From the NCBI GenBank assembly GCA_947467315.1, contig CANIID010000006.1, forward strand, positions 1-46,532: a stretch of 46,532 bases of DNA, written 5' to 3'. The position numbers and the translations under genes are program-made. Origin of the DNA: Betaproteobacteria bacterium (GTDB lineage: Bacteria > Pseudomonadota > Gammaproteobacteria > Burkholderiales > SG8-41). This document shows, in pieces, positions 1 through 8,758 of the stretch (the first letter of the stretch is position 1; the number at the start of each line of letters is the position of its first letter). The notes beneath the pieces are model-generated. The model saw nothing but the letters and a program-made list of their open reading frames with translations. It was not told where the DNA came from and did no database searches.

Positions 1-192
1 GATCTCACCCACACCGGCGACCAGATCGAACTCGATGCGGTGACGGGGCGGATCGCCAATCTCACGTCCGGCAAGGCCATGGACGGCGACAGGCTGCCGG
101 ATTTTCTGCGTGAGATGATCGAAATGGGCGGCGAAATACCCTACATCAAGGCGCAACTGAAATTGGCCGCCGCGGGGCGTGCAAGCCCCTGA
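1..192 (+). CDS. 3-isopropylmalate dehydratase small subunit-like (LeuD family), 3' end only
   Basis: The first 63 codons in frame 1 end at TGA 190-192. The segment NLTSGKAMDGDRLPDF followed by EMGGEIPYIK matches the C-terminal end of aconitase-family swivel subunits (LeuD type: ...NLTTGE...LPxFLxEIxxAGGxIPYLK). The family forms the small subunit of a 4Fe-4S hydro-lyase that works with a LeuC-like large subunit. The large subunit and the start lie outside the window. Whether this is the leucine-pathway enzyme or a paralog acting on another 2- or 3-carboxylate cannot be decided. The carboxylate-catabolism genes that follow make a paralog plausible (inference). Confidence 0.8.
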   Translation, partial: DLTHTGDQIELDAVTGRIANLTSGKAMDGDRLPDFLREMIEMGGEIPYIKAQLKLAAAGRASP

Positions 193-197
193 GCGCC

Positions 198-582
198 TCA
201 GCGCACGGTCTTGCGCGCAATCACCAGGTTGTCGAACACCAGGTTGAATGACCAGATCCAGCGCGCGCCCTTGAACAAATCGGGAAAGTGGGTGTAGGCC
301 CGGAGCGAAGTCACGCCGACATCCTGATCGGTGTACTCGAACGCGCGCGGCCATTTCGAATCGTCAAAATGGGGCGCGGCCCTGTGTCACCGAGCGTTCG
401 ATAGTGCCGTCCGCGGCAGCGGACGTCTTCGCGCGGGTCTGCGCGGCGGCGTGGCCGGTCATGAACGCCGCGCAGCACAGGATGGCAAGCGCACATACTC
501 CATGGAGTCCATGGATCGGGAAACAGGGGGTGGCGCGCGGGTTCATGGGGTTCATCCAGTTCATCCGGTTCATGGGCTTCAT
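198..582 (-). pseudogene. Small exported protein of unknown function, frameshifted
   Basis: On the minus strand an ORF from 582 encodes a hydrophobic stretch typical of a signal peptide (VCALAILCCAAFMTGHAAAQ) and stops at about 364. A second frame, open without a start of its own, continues from about 375 to TGA at 198-200 and encodes FEYTDQDVGVTSL...FKGARWIWSFNLVFDN. Removing one C from the CCCC run near 370 joins the two frames cleanly: the 385-nt span becomes 384 nt, about 127 residues. The upstream codons are a 9-bp tandem repeat coding Met-Asn-x, so the true start may be further in. I do not recognise the family. It is either a decayed gene or an assembly indel. Confidence 0.45.
542..582. 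repeat. 9-bp tandem repeat, about 4.5 units (TTCATSSNN)
   Basis: TTCAT recurs exactly every 9 bases at 542, 551, 560, 569 and 578, with the variable spacers GGGG, CCAG, CCGG and GGGC. A related two-unit repeat (CTCCATGGA GTCCATGGA) lies at about 501-518. On the minus strand it reads as ATGAAC-type codons and overlaps the apparent start of the small frameshifted gene. Confidence 0.75.
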
Positions 583-621
583 CGCGATTTCTCCTGTCAG
601 TGTCGCAGCCTGCTGGTGAAA

Positions 622-1611
622 TTATCCCTTGAGTTGCCGCACCCGTTCCACGAATGCCGGCAGTACTTCCTTGTAGTCGCCCGCCACGCCGTATTTGGCA
701 CGAGTAAAAATGTCGGCTTGTGCATCGGTGTTTATGGCGGCCACGACGGCTGAACTGTTGATACCCGCGAGGTGCTGCACCGCGCCGGAAATGCCGATCG
801 CGACATACAGCTCGGCGTTGATGCTATTGCCGCTCAAGCCGACTTGATGGGAAGAATTCACCCAGCCGGAATCCGCCACGGGGCGCGAGCAGCCGACGGC
901 TGCGCCCAGTGCGGAGGCGGCTGCTTCGATGTGATGCCAGTTGTCGGGGCTGCCGAGGCCGCGACCGCCGGAGACGACGATCTTTGCATCTGAAATCTTG
1001 GGGCCGCTGCTGGTCTGCGCGGCGATTTCTTCCAGCAGGGTCACGCGGTCATTGGCGGTGGCTTCAAATGGTAGGCGTTCGACTTTTGCATTGGGCGCGT
1101 CCGCCGCGCGTGCGCTGGCGCCGCTGCGCAGCGTAACGATACGCGGCGCAATGGGTTTAGCGCGTATCACGAATTCACCCACCACGCCGCCGCCGAGTAC
1201 TGGCTTATGCGCTACGAGATCGGCGCCGTCCGCAGCAACGCCGGTGCAATCCATGATTAGCCCGGTATCGATGGCTGCCGCGAGGCAGGGCACCCATTCG
1301 CGTGCGCGTAGTGTGTGCGGGCATATCACTACCGAGGGACCGGCGGCATTGATCACGGCCTGCGCGGCGCTGGCGTGCGCGTGTGCGGTGTAGCTGTGCA
1401 ATGACGCGTGTTCGACGAGATAGAGCGTGGCGAATCCGGCGGCAAACGCTTCTGTCGCGCTATCCAGCGCACCACCCGCATCACCCATAAGCGCGCCGAA
1501 CAGCGGCTCGCCGAATGATTTCGCCAGTGCCGCGCCCGCAGCGGCGGCTTCCAGTGACGCGGGCAGCAGGCGTCCGCCCGCCACTTCGCCGATGACGAGT
1601 ATGCCGGGCAT
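622..1611 (-). CDS. etfA: Electron transfer flavoprotein subunit alpha
   Basis: A 329-residue protein of normal EtfA length. EtfAB is a soluble FAD/AMP heterodimer that passes electrons from flavin dehydrogenases to the respiratory chain through ETF:quinone oxidoreductase. The N-terminal half starts MPGILVIGEVAGG. The C-terminal FAD domain begins at SGGRGLGSPDNW and carries the conserved block VGLSGNSI...GISGAVQHLAGI, followed by INTDAQADIF and YGVAGDYKEVLPAF. Its ATG overlaps the etfB stop codon by one base (TGATG at 1609-1613), indicating translational coupling. It is the last gene of a three-gene unit with a flavoprotein dehydrogenase, which is the likely electron donor (inference). Confidence 0.95.
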   Translation of the reverse strand: MPGILVIGEVAGGRLLPASLEAAAAGAALAKSFGEPLFGALMGDAGGALDSATEAFAAGFATLYLVEHASLHSYTAHAHASAAQAVINAAGPSVVICPHTLRAREWVPCLAAAIDTGLIMDCTGVAADGADLVAHKPVLGGGVVGEFVIRAKPIAPRIVTLRSGASARAADAPNAKVERLPFEATANDRVTLLEEIAAQTSSGPKISDAKIVVSGGRGLGSPDNWHHIEAAASALGAAVGCSRPVADSGWVNSSHQVGLSGNSINAELYVAIGISGAVQHLAGINSSAVVAAINTDAQADIFTRAKYGVAGDYKEVLPAFVERVRQLKG

Positions 1612-2399
1612 CAGATGAGTCCTTTCTCGCGGAGTTTATCGGCGAGCGCCGCGCCTTGTTCGGCGCCGGTTTTGCCGGGAATCATTTCCGCTTTGCTGTC
1701 GCGGATTTGTATCGCGAGCTTGCGCAGTTCCACTCGCGGCGCGGGCAATTCCACAGGGATATCTTTCTTTTTCCAGGCGGCGATCATCGCGCGTCCGGCG
1801 CCCATCAGGCCGCGCATCGACGGCAAGCGCGGTTCGTTCATTTCACTGGATACGCCCAGCAATGCGGGCAACTTCACCTTGAGCCGCTGCACGCCATCGT
1901 CGGTGAGGCGCTGCACGGTGATGGTGTCACCTTCGACCGCGTCAATTTTAACGACCGGCGTAATTACGGGGATATCCAGATAACGCGCGATCCAGTGCAA
2001 CACCTGTCCGCCATCGGTGTCGGAGGCTTGACGTCCGCACAGTACGAGATCGAACGGGCCGGATTTTTTGATGCCCGCGGCGATGAGCTGCCCGACGGAC
2101 GCACTGTCGGCATGCAGCCACTCCGGATCGGAGAGCAGCACGGCGGTGTTCGCGCCCATCGCGACGGCGCGTTTTAATACGTCGCGGCTGGATTCTTCGC
2201 CCAGCGTAATCGCCGTGATTTTGCCCTGGTGTGCTTCACGCAGCCGCAGCGCTTCTTCCAGCGCATTGGCGTCATAGCCGTTCATCACCGGCGGAATGCC
2301 GAACGGCGAAATGATACGCTTCGCCTCGTCGTCGAGCTGGATATGGCTCGGCGGGATGTTGGGGTCTGCGACTTGTTTTACGGTGACAACGATGTTCAT
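1611..2399 (-). CDS. etfB: Electron transfer flavoprotein subunit beta
   Basis: A 262-residue protein matching the EtfB/FixA family: start MNIVVTVKQVADPN, then GYDANALEEALRLRE, and the nucleotide (AMP)-binding region GRQASDTDGGQV followed by LDIPVITPV. The C-terminal recognition-loop region RLPSMRGLMGAGR fits the beta subunit. It directly follows the flavoprotein dehydrogenase on the minus strand (25-nt gap) and overlaps etfA. The start at 2399 is the only good ATG and lies just after an AT-rich repeat. Confidence 0.95.
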   Translation of the reverse strand: MNIVVTVKQVADPNIPPSHIQLDDEAKRIISPFGIPPVMNGYDANALEEALRLREAHQGKITAITLGEESSRDVLKRAVAMGANTAVLLSDPEWLHADSASVGQLIAAGIKKSGPFDLVLCGRQASDTDGGQVLHWIARYLDIPVITPVVKIDAVEGDTITVQRLTDDGVQRLKVKLPALLGVSSEMNEPRLPSMRGLMGAGRAMIAAWKKKDIPVELPAPRVELRKLAIQIRDSKAEMIPGKTGAEQGAALADKLREKGLI

Positions 2400-2400
2400 T

Positions 2401-2435
2401 GCAAGTATATGATTTTATTACAATTTATTGTAATG
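2401..2435 (+). repeat. AT-rich dispersed repeat, copy a
   Basis: Begins GCAAGTATATGATTTTATTA. It shares the 9-mer AAGTATATG with the copies at 35906 and 44569(-). It fills the gap between etfB and the dehydrogenase gene and contributes the dehydrogenase stop codon. Confidence 0.55.
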
Positions 2436-3912
2436 CCGCCATCGCCGCATGCATGCCGGCAATACGCCCGAACGTCGCGCCGGCCATCATGCCGGAGCCC
2501 GACGCATAGTTGCCGACCCACAAGCCGCCGGCCATTTCGCCCGCCGCATACAAGCCGCCAATCGGACGCCCCGCGACGTGCTGCACCTGCGCGTTCGCCG
2601 GATCAATTTTTAAACCGCCGAAGCAGAACGTCATGCCGCAACGCACCGGGAAGCCTTCAAACGGGCCATCTTCAATACTCAAACAGTAGTTGCTCTTGCG
2701 CGGCGTGAGGCCAGCGGTGCCTTTGCCGTCGAGCTTGTGGCGATCCGGATTGAACGTGCCGGGCTGGATGGCCGTGTTGTAATTGCGTACGGTCTCGATG
2801 AAATTGGGGATATTGACGATGCCCAATTCCACTGCGAGTTTTTCCAGCGTGTCCGCCTTGGAGGCCGTCGCCGTGTCGTAGTTGGTGGGGTAGATGTCCA
2901 TCTTGCGCGCCTTGGCATCAAGTATCTGAAACGCCACGCCGCCGGGTTGCGCGAGGATCGAGCGGCCCATGCGTGCGTAGGTGCGGCCGCGCAGGTCTTC
3001 GGCTTCGTCGATGAAACGGTCGCCGTTGGTGTTGACCATGATCGAATACGGATACATGTAGCGCGCGTAGGATTTTTTCGTGGTGTACGAAATCGGAATG
3101 GTGAATTTCGGCAAACACACATCCTGCGGCGAGGCGTGGCAGGTGGTCCAACTGCCGTGCGGCATGGCGCCGATGTTAAGCGACATGCGTAGACCGTCGC
3201 CGGTGTTAAACGGCACGCCGCGGATGTGGATGGTGTCCCAGCCCGGTCCCAGATAACGTGCGCGCATTTCCGGGTTGGCTTCAAAGCTGCCGCAGGCCAT
3301 CACCACGGATTTCGCGGTGAACTTGACGATGCCCTTGGGGGTGAGCGCCACCACGCCGGTGACGTGGCCGCGGTCGTCCTGGATCAGATCGAGCGCGGAG
3401 GTTTCGTAGTGAAAGGTCACGCCGTCCTGCTCCAGCTTGGTGAAGTTGCGCTGTTGCAAGCCGTAACCGCCGCCGTTCATCAGCAGGATATTGTCGCCGG
3501 GCATTTTGAAGCCGCCGGCGGGCGTCCAGTCGTGGCCTTTGCTTGCCAGCCACTGAATGGTGTTGAGCGACTCGGTGACATGCACTTGCAGCATTTCTTC
3601 GTCGCTTTGATTGTTGGTGACACGCATGATCTCGTCCCACAACTCGGCTTCCGTGCGATGCGGCATGCGTTCGAGCAGGGTGCGCAGTTCGTCGTCAGTG
3701 GTGTTTTTGACCAGCGCGCGGATGTCTTCAAGCCCGTTAAACACAAAGCGCATGTGCCCGGTCAGCGCGCTGTTGCCGCCGCGATTGCCCTTGGAGGCTT
3801 TTTCGATGATGCCGACGCGCGCATTTTTTTCCAGTGCGGCGTGCGCGGCGGAACAGGCAGCGTTGCCGGCGCCGACAATCAGCACGTCGTAGTGGATGGT
3901 ATGATCTGACAT
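2425..3912 (-). CDS. FAD-dependent dehydrogenase, fumarate reductase/TcuA (tricarballylate dehydrogenase)-like
   Basis: 495 residues. The N-terminal Rossmann FAD site is DVLIVGAGNAACSAAHAAL (residues ~9-27), followed by GNRGGNSALTGHMR, which resembles the substrate/flavin loop of TcuA-type flavoproteins. The C-terminal FAD signature is GRPIGGLYAAGEMAGGLW then NYASGSGMMAGATFGR. The family oxidises or reduces C-C bonds of di- and tricarboxylates such as fumarate, tricarballylate or 3-ketosteroid-like substrates. Being cotranscribed with etfBA, it probably passes electrons to ETF (inference), whereas classical TcuA uses the membrane protein TcuB. The substrate is unknown, but the neighbouring MmgE/PrpD genes and Bug receptors suggest a polycarboxylate. 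ATG 3912 is the first start. Confidence 0.82.
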   Translation of the reverse strand: MSDHTIHYDVLIVGAGNAACSAAHAALEKNARVGIIEKASKGNRGGNSALTGHMRFVFNGLEDIRALVKNTTDDELRTLLERMPHRTEAELWDEIMRVTNNQSDEEMLQVHVTESLNTIQWLASKGHDWTPAGGFKMPGDNILLMNGGGYGLQQRNFTKLEQDGVTFHYETSALDLIQDDRGHVTGVVALTPKGIVKFTAKSVVMACGSFEANPEMRARYLGPGWDTIHIRGVPFNTGDGLRMSLNIGAMPHGSWTTCHASPQDVCLPKFTIPISYTTKKSYARYMYPYSIMVNTNGDRFIDEAEDLRGRTYARMGRSILAQPGGVAFQILDAKARKMDIYPTNYDTATASKADTLEKLAVELGIVNIPNFIETVRNYNTAIQPGTFNPDRHKLDGKGTAGLTPRKSNYCLSIEDGPFEGFPVRCGMTFCFGGLKIDPANAQVQHVAGRPIGGLYAAGEMAGGLWVGNYASGSGMMAGATFGRIAGMHAAMAALQ

Positions 3913-4071
3913 GAGTGAGATTCCCGAATTTATCTACATGTGGAATTAAACGGCGCCGTCGTGACTTTGCAGGCATCGCGTGGCGAACAATCAGGCATGA
4001 TTTTACTATAACATTCGTGCCCATCTGCTTGAACCGCTGCTGTTCCATTTTGTGAAAAGTCTTCCGTGTCC

Positions 4072-5466
4072 ATGAACGCAAACACTGCAACGAGTGTAGC
4101 CCGGCGTCTCGCCACATTGATCGATGCCACGCGCGATGATGCGTTGCCCGATCTATCCATATACTGGAGCAAGATCGGTTTGCTGGATACGCTGGGCGTC
4201 ACGCTCGCGGGCGCCATCGAGGACTGCGCGCGTATTGCAACTGAAGCCACGCTATCCGACGATGCCACCGGGCCAAGTGTGATCATCGGCACGCGTCGGC
4301 GTGTGAGCGCGCTGGATGCCGCGTTGATCAACGGCACCGCCGCGCACGCGCTCGATTACGACAATGCCACCAACACCATGTTCGGCCACGCGTCCGCCAC
4401 CATGATTCCCGCGCTGCTGGCGGCGGCAGAAATGTCCGGCGCCAGCGGTCGCGATGTGTTGTGCGCGCAGGTGCTGGGCTTCGAGACCGGCGCGCGCATC
4501 GGTCGCGCGGTCAACATGCATCACTATGAAATCGGTTGGCATCCGACCTCCACACTGGGGGTGTTTGCGGTGGCGGCTGCATGTGCGCGTTTGTTGCGGC
4601 TGGATATCGAACAAACCGCGACCGCGTTGTCGATAGCCACCTCGCTCGCTTCCGGCACCAAGGCGAATTTCGGCACCATGACCAAGCCGTTTCATTCGGG
4701 CCAGTGCGCGCGCGCCGGCTTGATGGCGGCGCTGCTGGCGCGCAAGGGGTTTACCGCCAACGACCACGCGTTTGAACACAAGCAGGGATTTTTTAATCTG
4801 TATAACGGCCCCGGACACTTTGATATCGAGCGTGCGTTTGATGCTTGGGCCGAACCGCTCGATATCGTCAACCCTGGCGCTTGTTACAAGCAGTATCCGT
4901 GCTGCGCCAGCACGCACGCGGCGATTGATGCGGTGCTGGAGTTACGCGAACAGCACGCCTTGAAAGCGGAGCAGATCGCGCGTATTGAAACCTACACGCC
5001 TGCGCGCCGATTGGCGCACACCAACCGGCCCGATCCGCAAACTGCGCTCGACGCCAAATTCAGCGTGCAATATTGCGTGGCGCGCGCGCTGGTCAGTGGC
5101 GGCGCCGTGTTCGAACATTTCGAGGGCGACGCGTATCTCGATCCGCAAGTGCGCGCGCTGGTGGCGAAGGTGCGCGCGGATATTCATCTGCCGGGACAGT
5201 TCCCCGAAGGCAACAACGCAGGCGCCGAAGTGCGCGTCACGCTGAACGATGGTCGCGTGCTGGTGTCGCACATTGAACGTGCGTTGGGACGCACCGCGCA
5301 GAATGCCATTCCCGAAACGCGGATGCGCGACAAGTTTCGCAGTTGTGCGCGTCGTGTGCTGCGCGAAGAAGCGGTTGAGCCGCTGCTCGCGGCGATTGAC
5401 GGATTTGAAGCCGCATCGAACGTGGCGCCACTGATGGCGCTGCTGATGCCGAGCACAGAACATTAG
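4072..5466 (+). CDS. MmgE/PrpD family protein (copy 1)
   Basis: About 464 residues, the usual length of the MmgE/PrpD (2-methylcitrate dehydratase, iminodisuccinate epimerase, itaconate-related) superfamily. Recognisable blocks are LLDTLGVTLAG near the N-terminus, NGTAAHALDYDNATNTMFGHAS, GFETGARIGRA, HPTSTLGVFAVAAA, KPFHSGQCARAGLMAALLA and YPCCASTHAAIDA. A GTG at 4066 with GAAAAG upstream is an alternative start two codons earlier. Transcription diverges from the dehydrogenase/etf unit across about 150 bp that probably hold both promoters. Substrate is not deducible. Followed after 26 nt by a second member of the same family. Confidence 0.88.
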   Translation: MNANTATSVARRLATLIDATRDDALPDLSIYWSKIGLLDTLGVTLAGAIEDCARIATEATLSDDATGPSVIIGTRRRVSALDAALINGTAAHALDYDNATNTMFGHASATMIPALLAAAEMSGASGRDVLCAQVLGFETGARIGRAVNMHHYEIGWHPTSTLGVFAVAAACARLLRLDIEQTATALSIATSLASGTKANFGTMTKPFHSGQCARAGLMAALLARKGFTANDHAFEHKQGFFNLYNGPGHFDIERAFDAWAEPLDIVNPGACYKQYPCCASTHAAIDAVLELREQHALKAEQIARIETYTPARRLAHTNRPDPQTALDAKFSVQYCVARALVSGGAVFEHFEGDAYLDPQVRALVAKVRADIHLPGQFPEGNNAGAEVRVTLNDGRVLVSHIERALGRTAQNAIPETRMRDKFRSCARRVLREEAVEPLLAAIDGFEAASNVAPLMALLMPSTEH

Positions 5467-5497
5467 AAATTATCTTTTAAAAACATAACCTTATGAC
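5461..5497 (-). repeat. AT-rich dispersed repeat, copy b (minus orientation)
   Basis: Read on the minus strand it gives CATAAGGTTATGTTTTTA, the same core as the other copies with one extra base. It occupies the whole gap between the two MmgE/PrpD genes and includes the start codon of the second. Confidence 0.5.
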
Positions 5498-6839
5498 TAC
5501 CGCTACGCAGACATTAAGTCGTTTCGCGACGACGCTCAAATTTGAAGACATCCCCGCCGAGGTCGTCGAGCGCGCCAAGGATTGCATGATCGACACCGTG
5601 GCCGTGGCCACCTTCGGCTCGCGTTTTGCGTGGAGCAAAATGGCCGCCGATTACGCGCTGCGTTACGGCAGTGGCGGGCCATGCACGGTGATTGGTTACC
5701 CGGATCGCAAAGTGCATGCGCCGTACGCCGCGCTGGCCAACGGTTTGTTTTCGCACGCGTTCGAGCAGGACAGCGTGCGCGATCCCGGCATGGGCGCGCA
5801 TCCGGGCGCGACGTTGTTGCCGCCGCTGCTGGCGGTGTGCGAAGAAACCGGCGCCGACGGCAAGCGCGCTATCGTGGCGTTTGTTGCCGCTACCGAAATC
5901 ATGCTGCGTATCGCCTGCGCCACCCATCACAGCCCGGAGAAAATTGGTTTCCATGCGCCGGGGCTGACGGGCGCGTACGGCGCGACGGTGGCGGCGGGGC
6001 TGGTGATGGGCCTGACCGAAACACAATTGGTGAACGCGCTGGGCATCGCGGGCTCACTCTCGTCGGGCCTACTGGCGTTTACCAAATCGAGCCAGGGCGC
6101 GATGGTGAAGCGCCTGCACTTGGGGCGTGCGTCTGAATCCGGCATTCTCGCGGCACGGTTGGCAGCCGAAGGCTACGAAGGGCCGGAAACCATCCTCGAA
6201 GGCAAGTTCGGTTTTCTCGATGCGTATTGCAAGAAAGAAGACATCGAGCCCGCGCTGCTAACGGCTAACCTTGGCACGCAATGGGAGGTGATGCGCATCT
6301 GCATGAAGCGCTACGCTTGCCACATCAACGCGCACACGCCGGTGCAGGCGCTGCGCGATCTGATGGCGGCGCATGGCTTTAAGGCGGCCGATGTGGCAAA
6401 AATACACGTCACCGGCAGCGAGCGGCTGGCGACGCACCACAACATCCGCGAGCCGGGCGACATCATGCAGTCGCAATACAGTGTGCCCTTCTGCGTGGCG
6501 GTGGCGCTGCATCGTGACCCGGAAGACCCCAAGGCGTTTGCCGGCGGCGCGCTGGAAGACCCATTGATACGCGCGACCTGCCGCGAGATCGAATCAAGCG
6601 TGTGGACCGAGCCGGGCAAGGGCGTGCGCAGCTCGCGCGTGACGGTCAAGCTGAGAAATGGTCGCGAAGTCTCGCGCGACGGCAACACCTACAAGGGCAT
6701 GCCGGCTGATCCGCTGACGCGCGCCGATCTCAAGCGCAAGTTCATGCTGCTGTGCGCGGATGTGGATGCCGCGGCGGCGAACAACTTGTTTGATCGCTGG
6801 TCGAAACTGGAAATGCAGCCGAACCTGAAGTTGCTATAG
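5493..6839 (+). CDS. MmgE/PrpD family protein (copy 2)
   Basis: 448 residues. Shared family blocks are DCMIDTVAVATFG, NGLFSHAFEQDSVRDPGMGAHPG, GFHAPGLTGAYGATVAAGLVMG, GAMVKRLHLGRASESGILAARLA, KRYACHINAHTPVQALRDLM and QYSVPFCVAVAL. It is clearly diverged from copy 1, so this is not a recent tandem duplication. The ATG at 5493 sits at the end of an AT-rich repeat with TTTTAAAAA and no strong Shine-Dalgarno sequence. Copy 1, this gene and the phosphoesterase 3 nt downstream look like one transcription unit. Likely role: dehydratase, isomerase or epimerase of a carboxylate in the catabolic pathway of this region (inference). Confidence 0.88.
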   Translation: MTTATQTLSRFATTLKFEDIPAEVVERAKDCMIDTVAVATFGSRFAWSKMAADYALRYGSGGPCTVIGYPDRKVHAPYAALANGLFSHAFEQDSVRDPGMGAHPGATLLPPLLAVCEETGADGKRAIVAFVAATEIMLRIACATHHSPEKIGFHAPGLTGAYGATVAAGLVMGLTETQLVNALGIAGSLSSGLLAFTKSSQGAMVKRLHLGRASESGILAARLAAEGYEGPETILEGKFGFLDAYCKKEDIEPALLTANLGTQWEVMRICMKRYACHINAHTPVQALRDLMAAHGFKAADVAKIHVTGSERLATHHNIREPGDIMQSQYSVPFCVAVALHRDPEDPKAFAGGALEDPLIRATCREIESSVWTEPGKGVRSSRVTVKLRNGREVSRDGNTYKGMPADPLTRADLKRKFMLLCADVDAAAANNLFDRWSKLEMQPNLKLL

Positions 6840-6842
6840 CCG

Positions 6843-7583
6843 ATGATCCGTCCGCTGAAAATTACCCACACCTCCGACGTTCATCTGAATGATGAGCCGG
6901 ACGGACTCAAGGTGCGCGAGGCGTTCGCACAGGTGGTCGATACCGTGCTCGAAACGGAATCGGATTTGTTTCTCATTGCGGGCGATTTGTTTGATCACAA
7001 CGAAATTTCGCGCAAGACCGTCGATTTTGTCTATGAGCAGTTGGCGCGCGTGTCGTGCGAGACGGTGGTGATCGTCGGCAATCACGACGTGTGGGGCGAG
7101 CGCTCGATCGTCAAGCGCATGGATTTTCGCAAGGCCGGCGCGCACGTCACGTTGCTTAACGATGCGGAAGGCACGCAGGTGACGTTCCCGGAATTGCACG
7201 CGACCGTGTGGGGCCGCTGCATGCTCGATCATGACCGTTCCAACAAGCCGATGGCCGGAACGCCGCCACGCCAGGGAGATCTATGGCACATCGGCATGGC
7301 GCACGGCATGTATTCTGATGATCCCGATATGGAGCGAAGCTCGCTCATCTCCCCGCGCGAAATCGAAGCATCCGGTTTTGACTACCTCGCGCTGGGCCAT
7401 GTGCATGCGCACCGGCAAATGCGTCACGGGGACACGCTGGCGTGTTATCCGGGGGTGTGCGCGGCACACATGGGCACCATTGCAACCGGATGCGTTGCCC
7501 TGATTACCCTGACGCCGGGCAAGGGCGCGAAGGCGGTGGCGCATACATTGGGGAGTAGTGCCAAGCGCCGGCGCAGCGCGTAA
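6843..7583 (+). CDS. Calcineurin-like metallophosphoesterase
   Basis: 246 residues with the complete dimetal motif series: SDVHLND (D-x-H, residues ~11-17), GDLFDH (GDxxD), GNHD, an AHG block (IGMAHGMY), and GHVHAH (GHxH). It resembles the stand-alone SbcD/YhaO-like fold. Members hydrolyse phosphodiesters or phosphomonoesters, and the substrate cannot be predicted. It starts 3 nt after the second MmgE/PrpD gene and is probably translationally coupled to it. A REP-like double hairpin follows its stop and separates it from the convergent Bug gene. Confidence 0.88.
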   Translation: MIRPLKITHTSDVHLNDEPDGLKVREAFAQVVDTVLETESDLFLIAGDLFDHNEISRKTVDFVYEQLARVSCETVVIVGNHDVWGERSIVKRMDFRKAGAHVTLLNDAEGTQVTFPELHATVWGRCMLDHDRSNKPMAGTPPRQGDLWHIGMAHGMYSDDPDMERSSLISPREIEASGFDYLALGHVHAHRQMRHGDTLACYPGVCAAHMGTIATGCVALITLTPGKGAKAVAHTLGSSAKRRRSA

Positions 7584-7596
7584 CGGTATTGAATTT

Positions 7597-7669
7597 GTAG
7601 GATGGGTGAAACCCATCAACGTGCTTGCCGTGTTGGGTGATGGGTTGCGCTACGCTCCACCCATCCTAC
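7597..7669. repeat. REP-like double palindrome between convergent genes
   Basis: A perfect 12-bp outer inverted repeat, GTAGGATGGGTG (7597-7608) and CACCCATCCTAC (7658-7669), encloses two hairpins: GATGGGT-GAA-ACCCATC (7601-7617) and GATGGGT...ACCCATC spanning the GCGCTACGC spacer. It lies between two convergent genes, so it may act as a bidirectional transcription barrier. Confidence 0.8.
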
Positions 7670-7685
7670 GGATACACAAACACGC

Positions 7686-8690
7686 CTACGGCAACGACTC
7701 AATACTAATCTTCGCTTCCTTGATGAGCTTACGCCACGCATTCAAATCACTGCGGATCAAATCGGTGTAACCCTGCGGCGTGGAGGTGGCGATTTCCAGT
7801 CCGGTGGCGAAAAACCGCTGCACCACCTCCGGCGAATTCAGGTGCTTGACGATGGTGGCGTTGAGTTTGTCGACTATCGGCTTGGGCAGTCCCAGCGGTC
7901 CCACCAGGCCCCACCAGCCGGTGTTGTAGTAGCCGGGCACGGTCTCCGCGACTGTGGGCAGTTCGGGCATCATCTTGATGCGCTCGTTGTGGCCCACTGC
8001 CAGCACCTTGATCTTGCCGGACTTCACGTGCGGCAGTACGCCGGTGAAGCCGGTGATACTCACGTGGATGGTGCCGGCGATCAGATCCGCCAGCGCCAGT
8101 GAACTGCCTTTGTACGGCACATGCAGCAGGTTGATGCCCGCCAGCGTCACCAGTTGCGCGCCGCCGATGTGATTGGGCGTGCCCACGCCGGGCGAGGAAT
8201 AGTTCAGCTTGCCCGGCTGCGTCTTGGCGTAGGCAATGAGTTCCTTCATGTTGTTGACCGGCAGCCCCGCCGTCACGAATACGTTGTAATACACGTAGGT
8301 GGCCAAGCCGATGTGGGTGAAATCCTTGAGCGGATCGTAGGCAATACGGTTGCCCATCAGCGCGGGGCCGGACACTAGCCCGCCCGTGGTGGCAAGGCCC
8401 AGCGTGTAACCGTCCGGCGTGGCCTTGGCCATCAGCGTGTGACCCAGCGTTGCGCCCGCACCGGGGCGGTTGTCCATCACCACCGGCTGGCCGAAGGCCT
8501 CATTGATGCCCTTGCCCATTTCGCGCGCGGTGAAATCAGTGCCCGCGCCGGGCGGGTAGGGCACGATGATGCGGATGGGTTTGTTGGGGTAGGCACCCGC
8601 CCCCTGAGTCCCCTGTGCCAGCACGTGGGTGCTGGAACACACCCCAATCGACAGCACGATGCCGCTCAATGCCTTGACGGTTATGGCCAT
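7686..8690 (-). CDS. Tripartite tricarboxylate transporter substrate-binding protein (Bug/TctC family) 1
   Basis: 334 residues from ATG 8690, preceded by GGGGAGA with a 6-nt spacer; a longer reading to 8870 has no support. The N-terminal signal peptide is MAITVKALSGIVLSIGVCSS...LAQG. The Bug fold is shown by YPNKPIRIIVPYPPGAGTDFTAR, FGQPVVMDNRPGAGATLGH, DGYTLGLATTG, DPLKDFTHIGLATY, KPGKLNYSSPGVGTPNHIG and HVPYKGSSLALADLIAG. It is a periplasmic receptor for an organic acid. No TctA/TctB membrane partner is nearby. It is followed on the minus strand only by the REP element. Confidence 0.93.
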   Translation of the reverse strand: MAITVKALSGIVLSIGVCSSTHVLAQGTQGAGAYPNKPIRIIVPYPPGAGTDFTAREMGKGINEAFGQPVVMDNRPGAGATLGHTLMAKATPDGYTLGLATTGGLVSGPALMGNRIAYDPLKDFTHIGLATYVYYNVFVTAGLPVNNMKELIAYAKTQPGKLNYSSPGVGTPNHIGGAQLVTLAGINLLHVPYKGSSLALADLIAGTIHVSITGFTGVLPHVKSGKIKVLAVGHNERIKMMPELPTVAETVPGYYNTGWWGLVGPLGLPKPIVDKLNATIVKHLNSPEVVQRFFATGLEIATSTPQGYTDLIRSDLNAWRKLIKEAKISIESLP

Positions 8691-8758
8691 GCAGTTCTCC
8701 CCGATGGATGTGTGTAACCGGCAGTGTAGCGCTATTCCGCGCCTGCGCAGAACAACGA

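Noticed and set aside
3920-3955. AT-rich stretch upstream of the dehydrogenase as another repeat copy
   Set aside because: It lacks the AAGTAT and GTTTTTA core and is more likely the promoter region.
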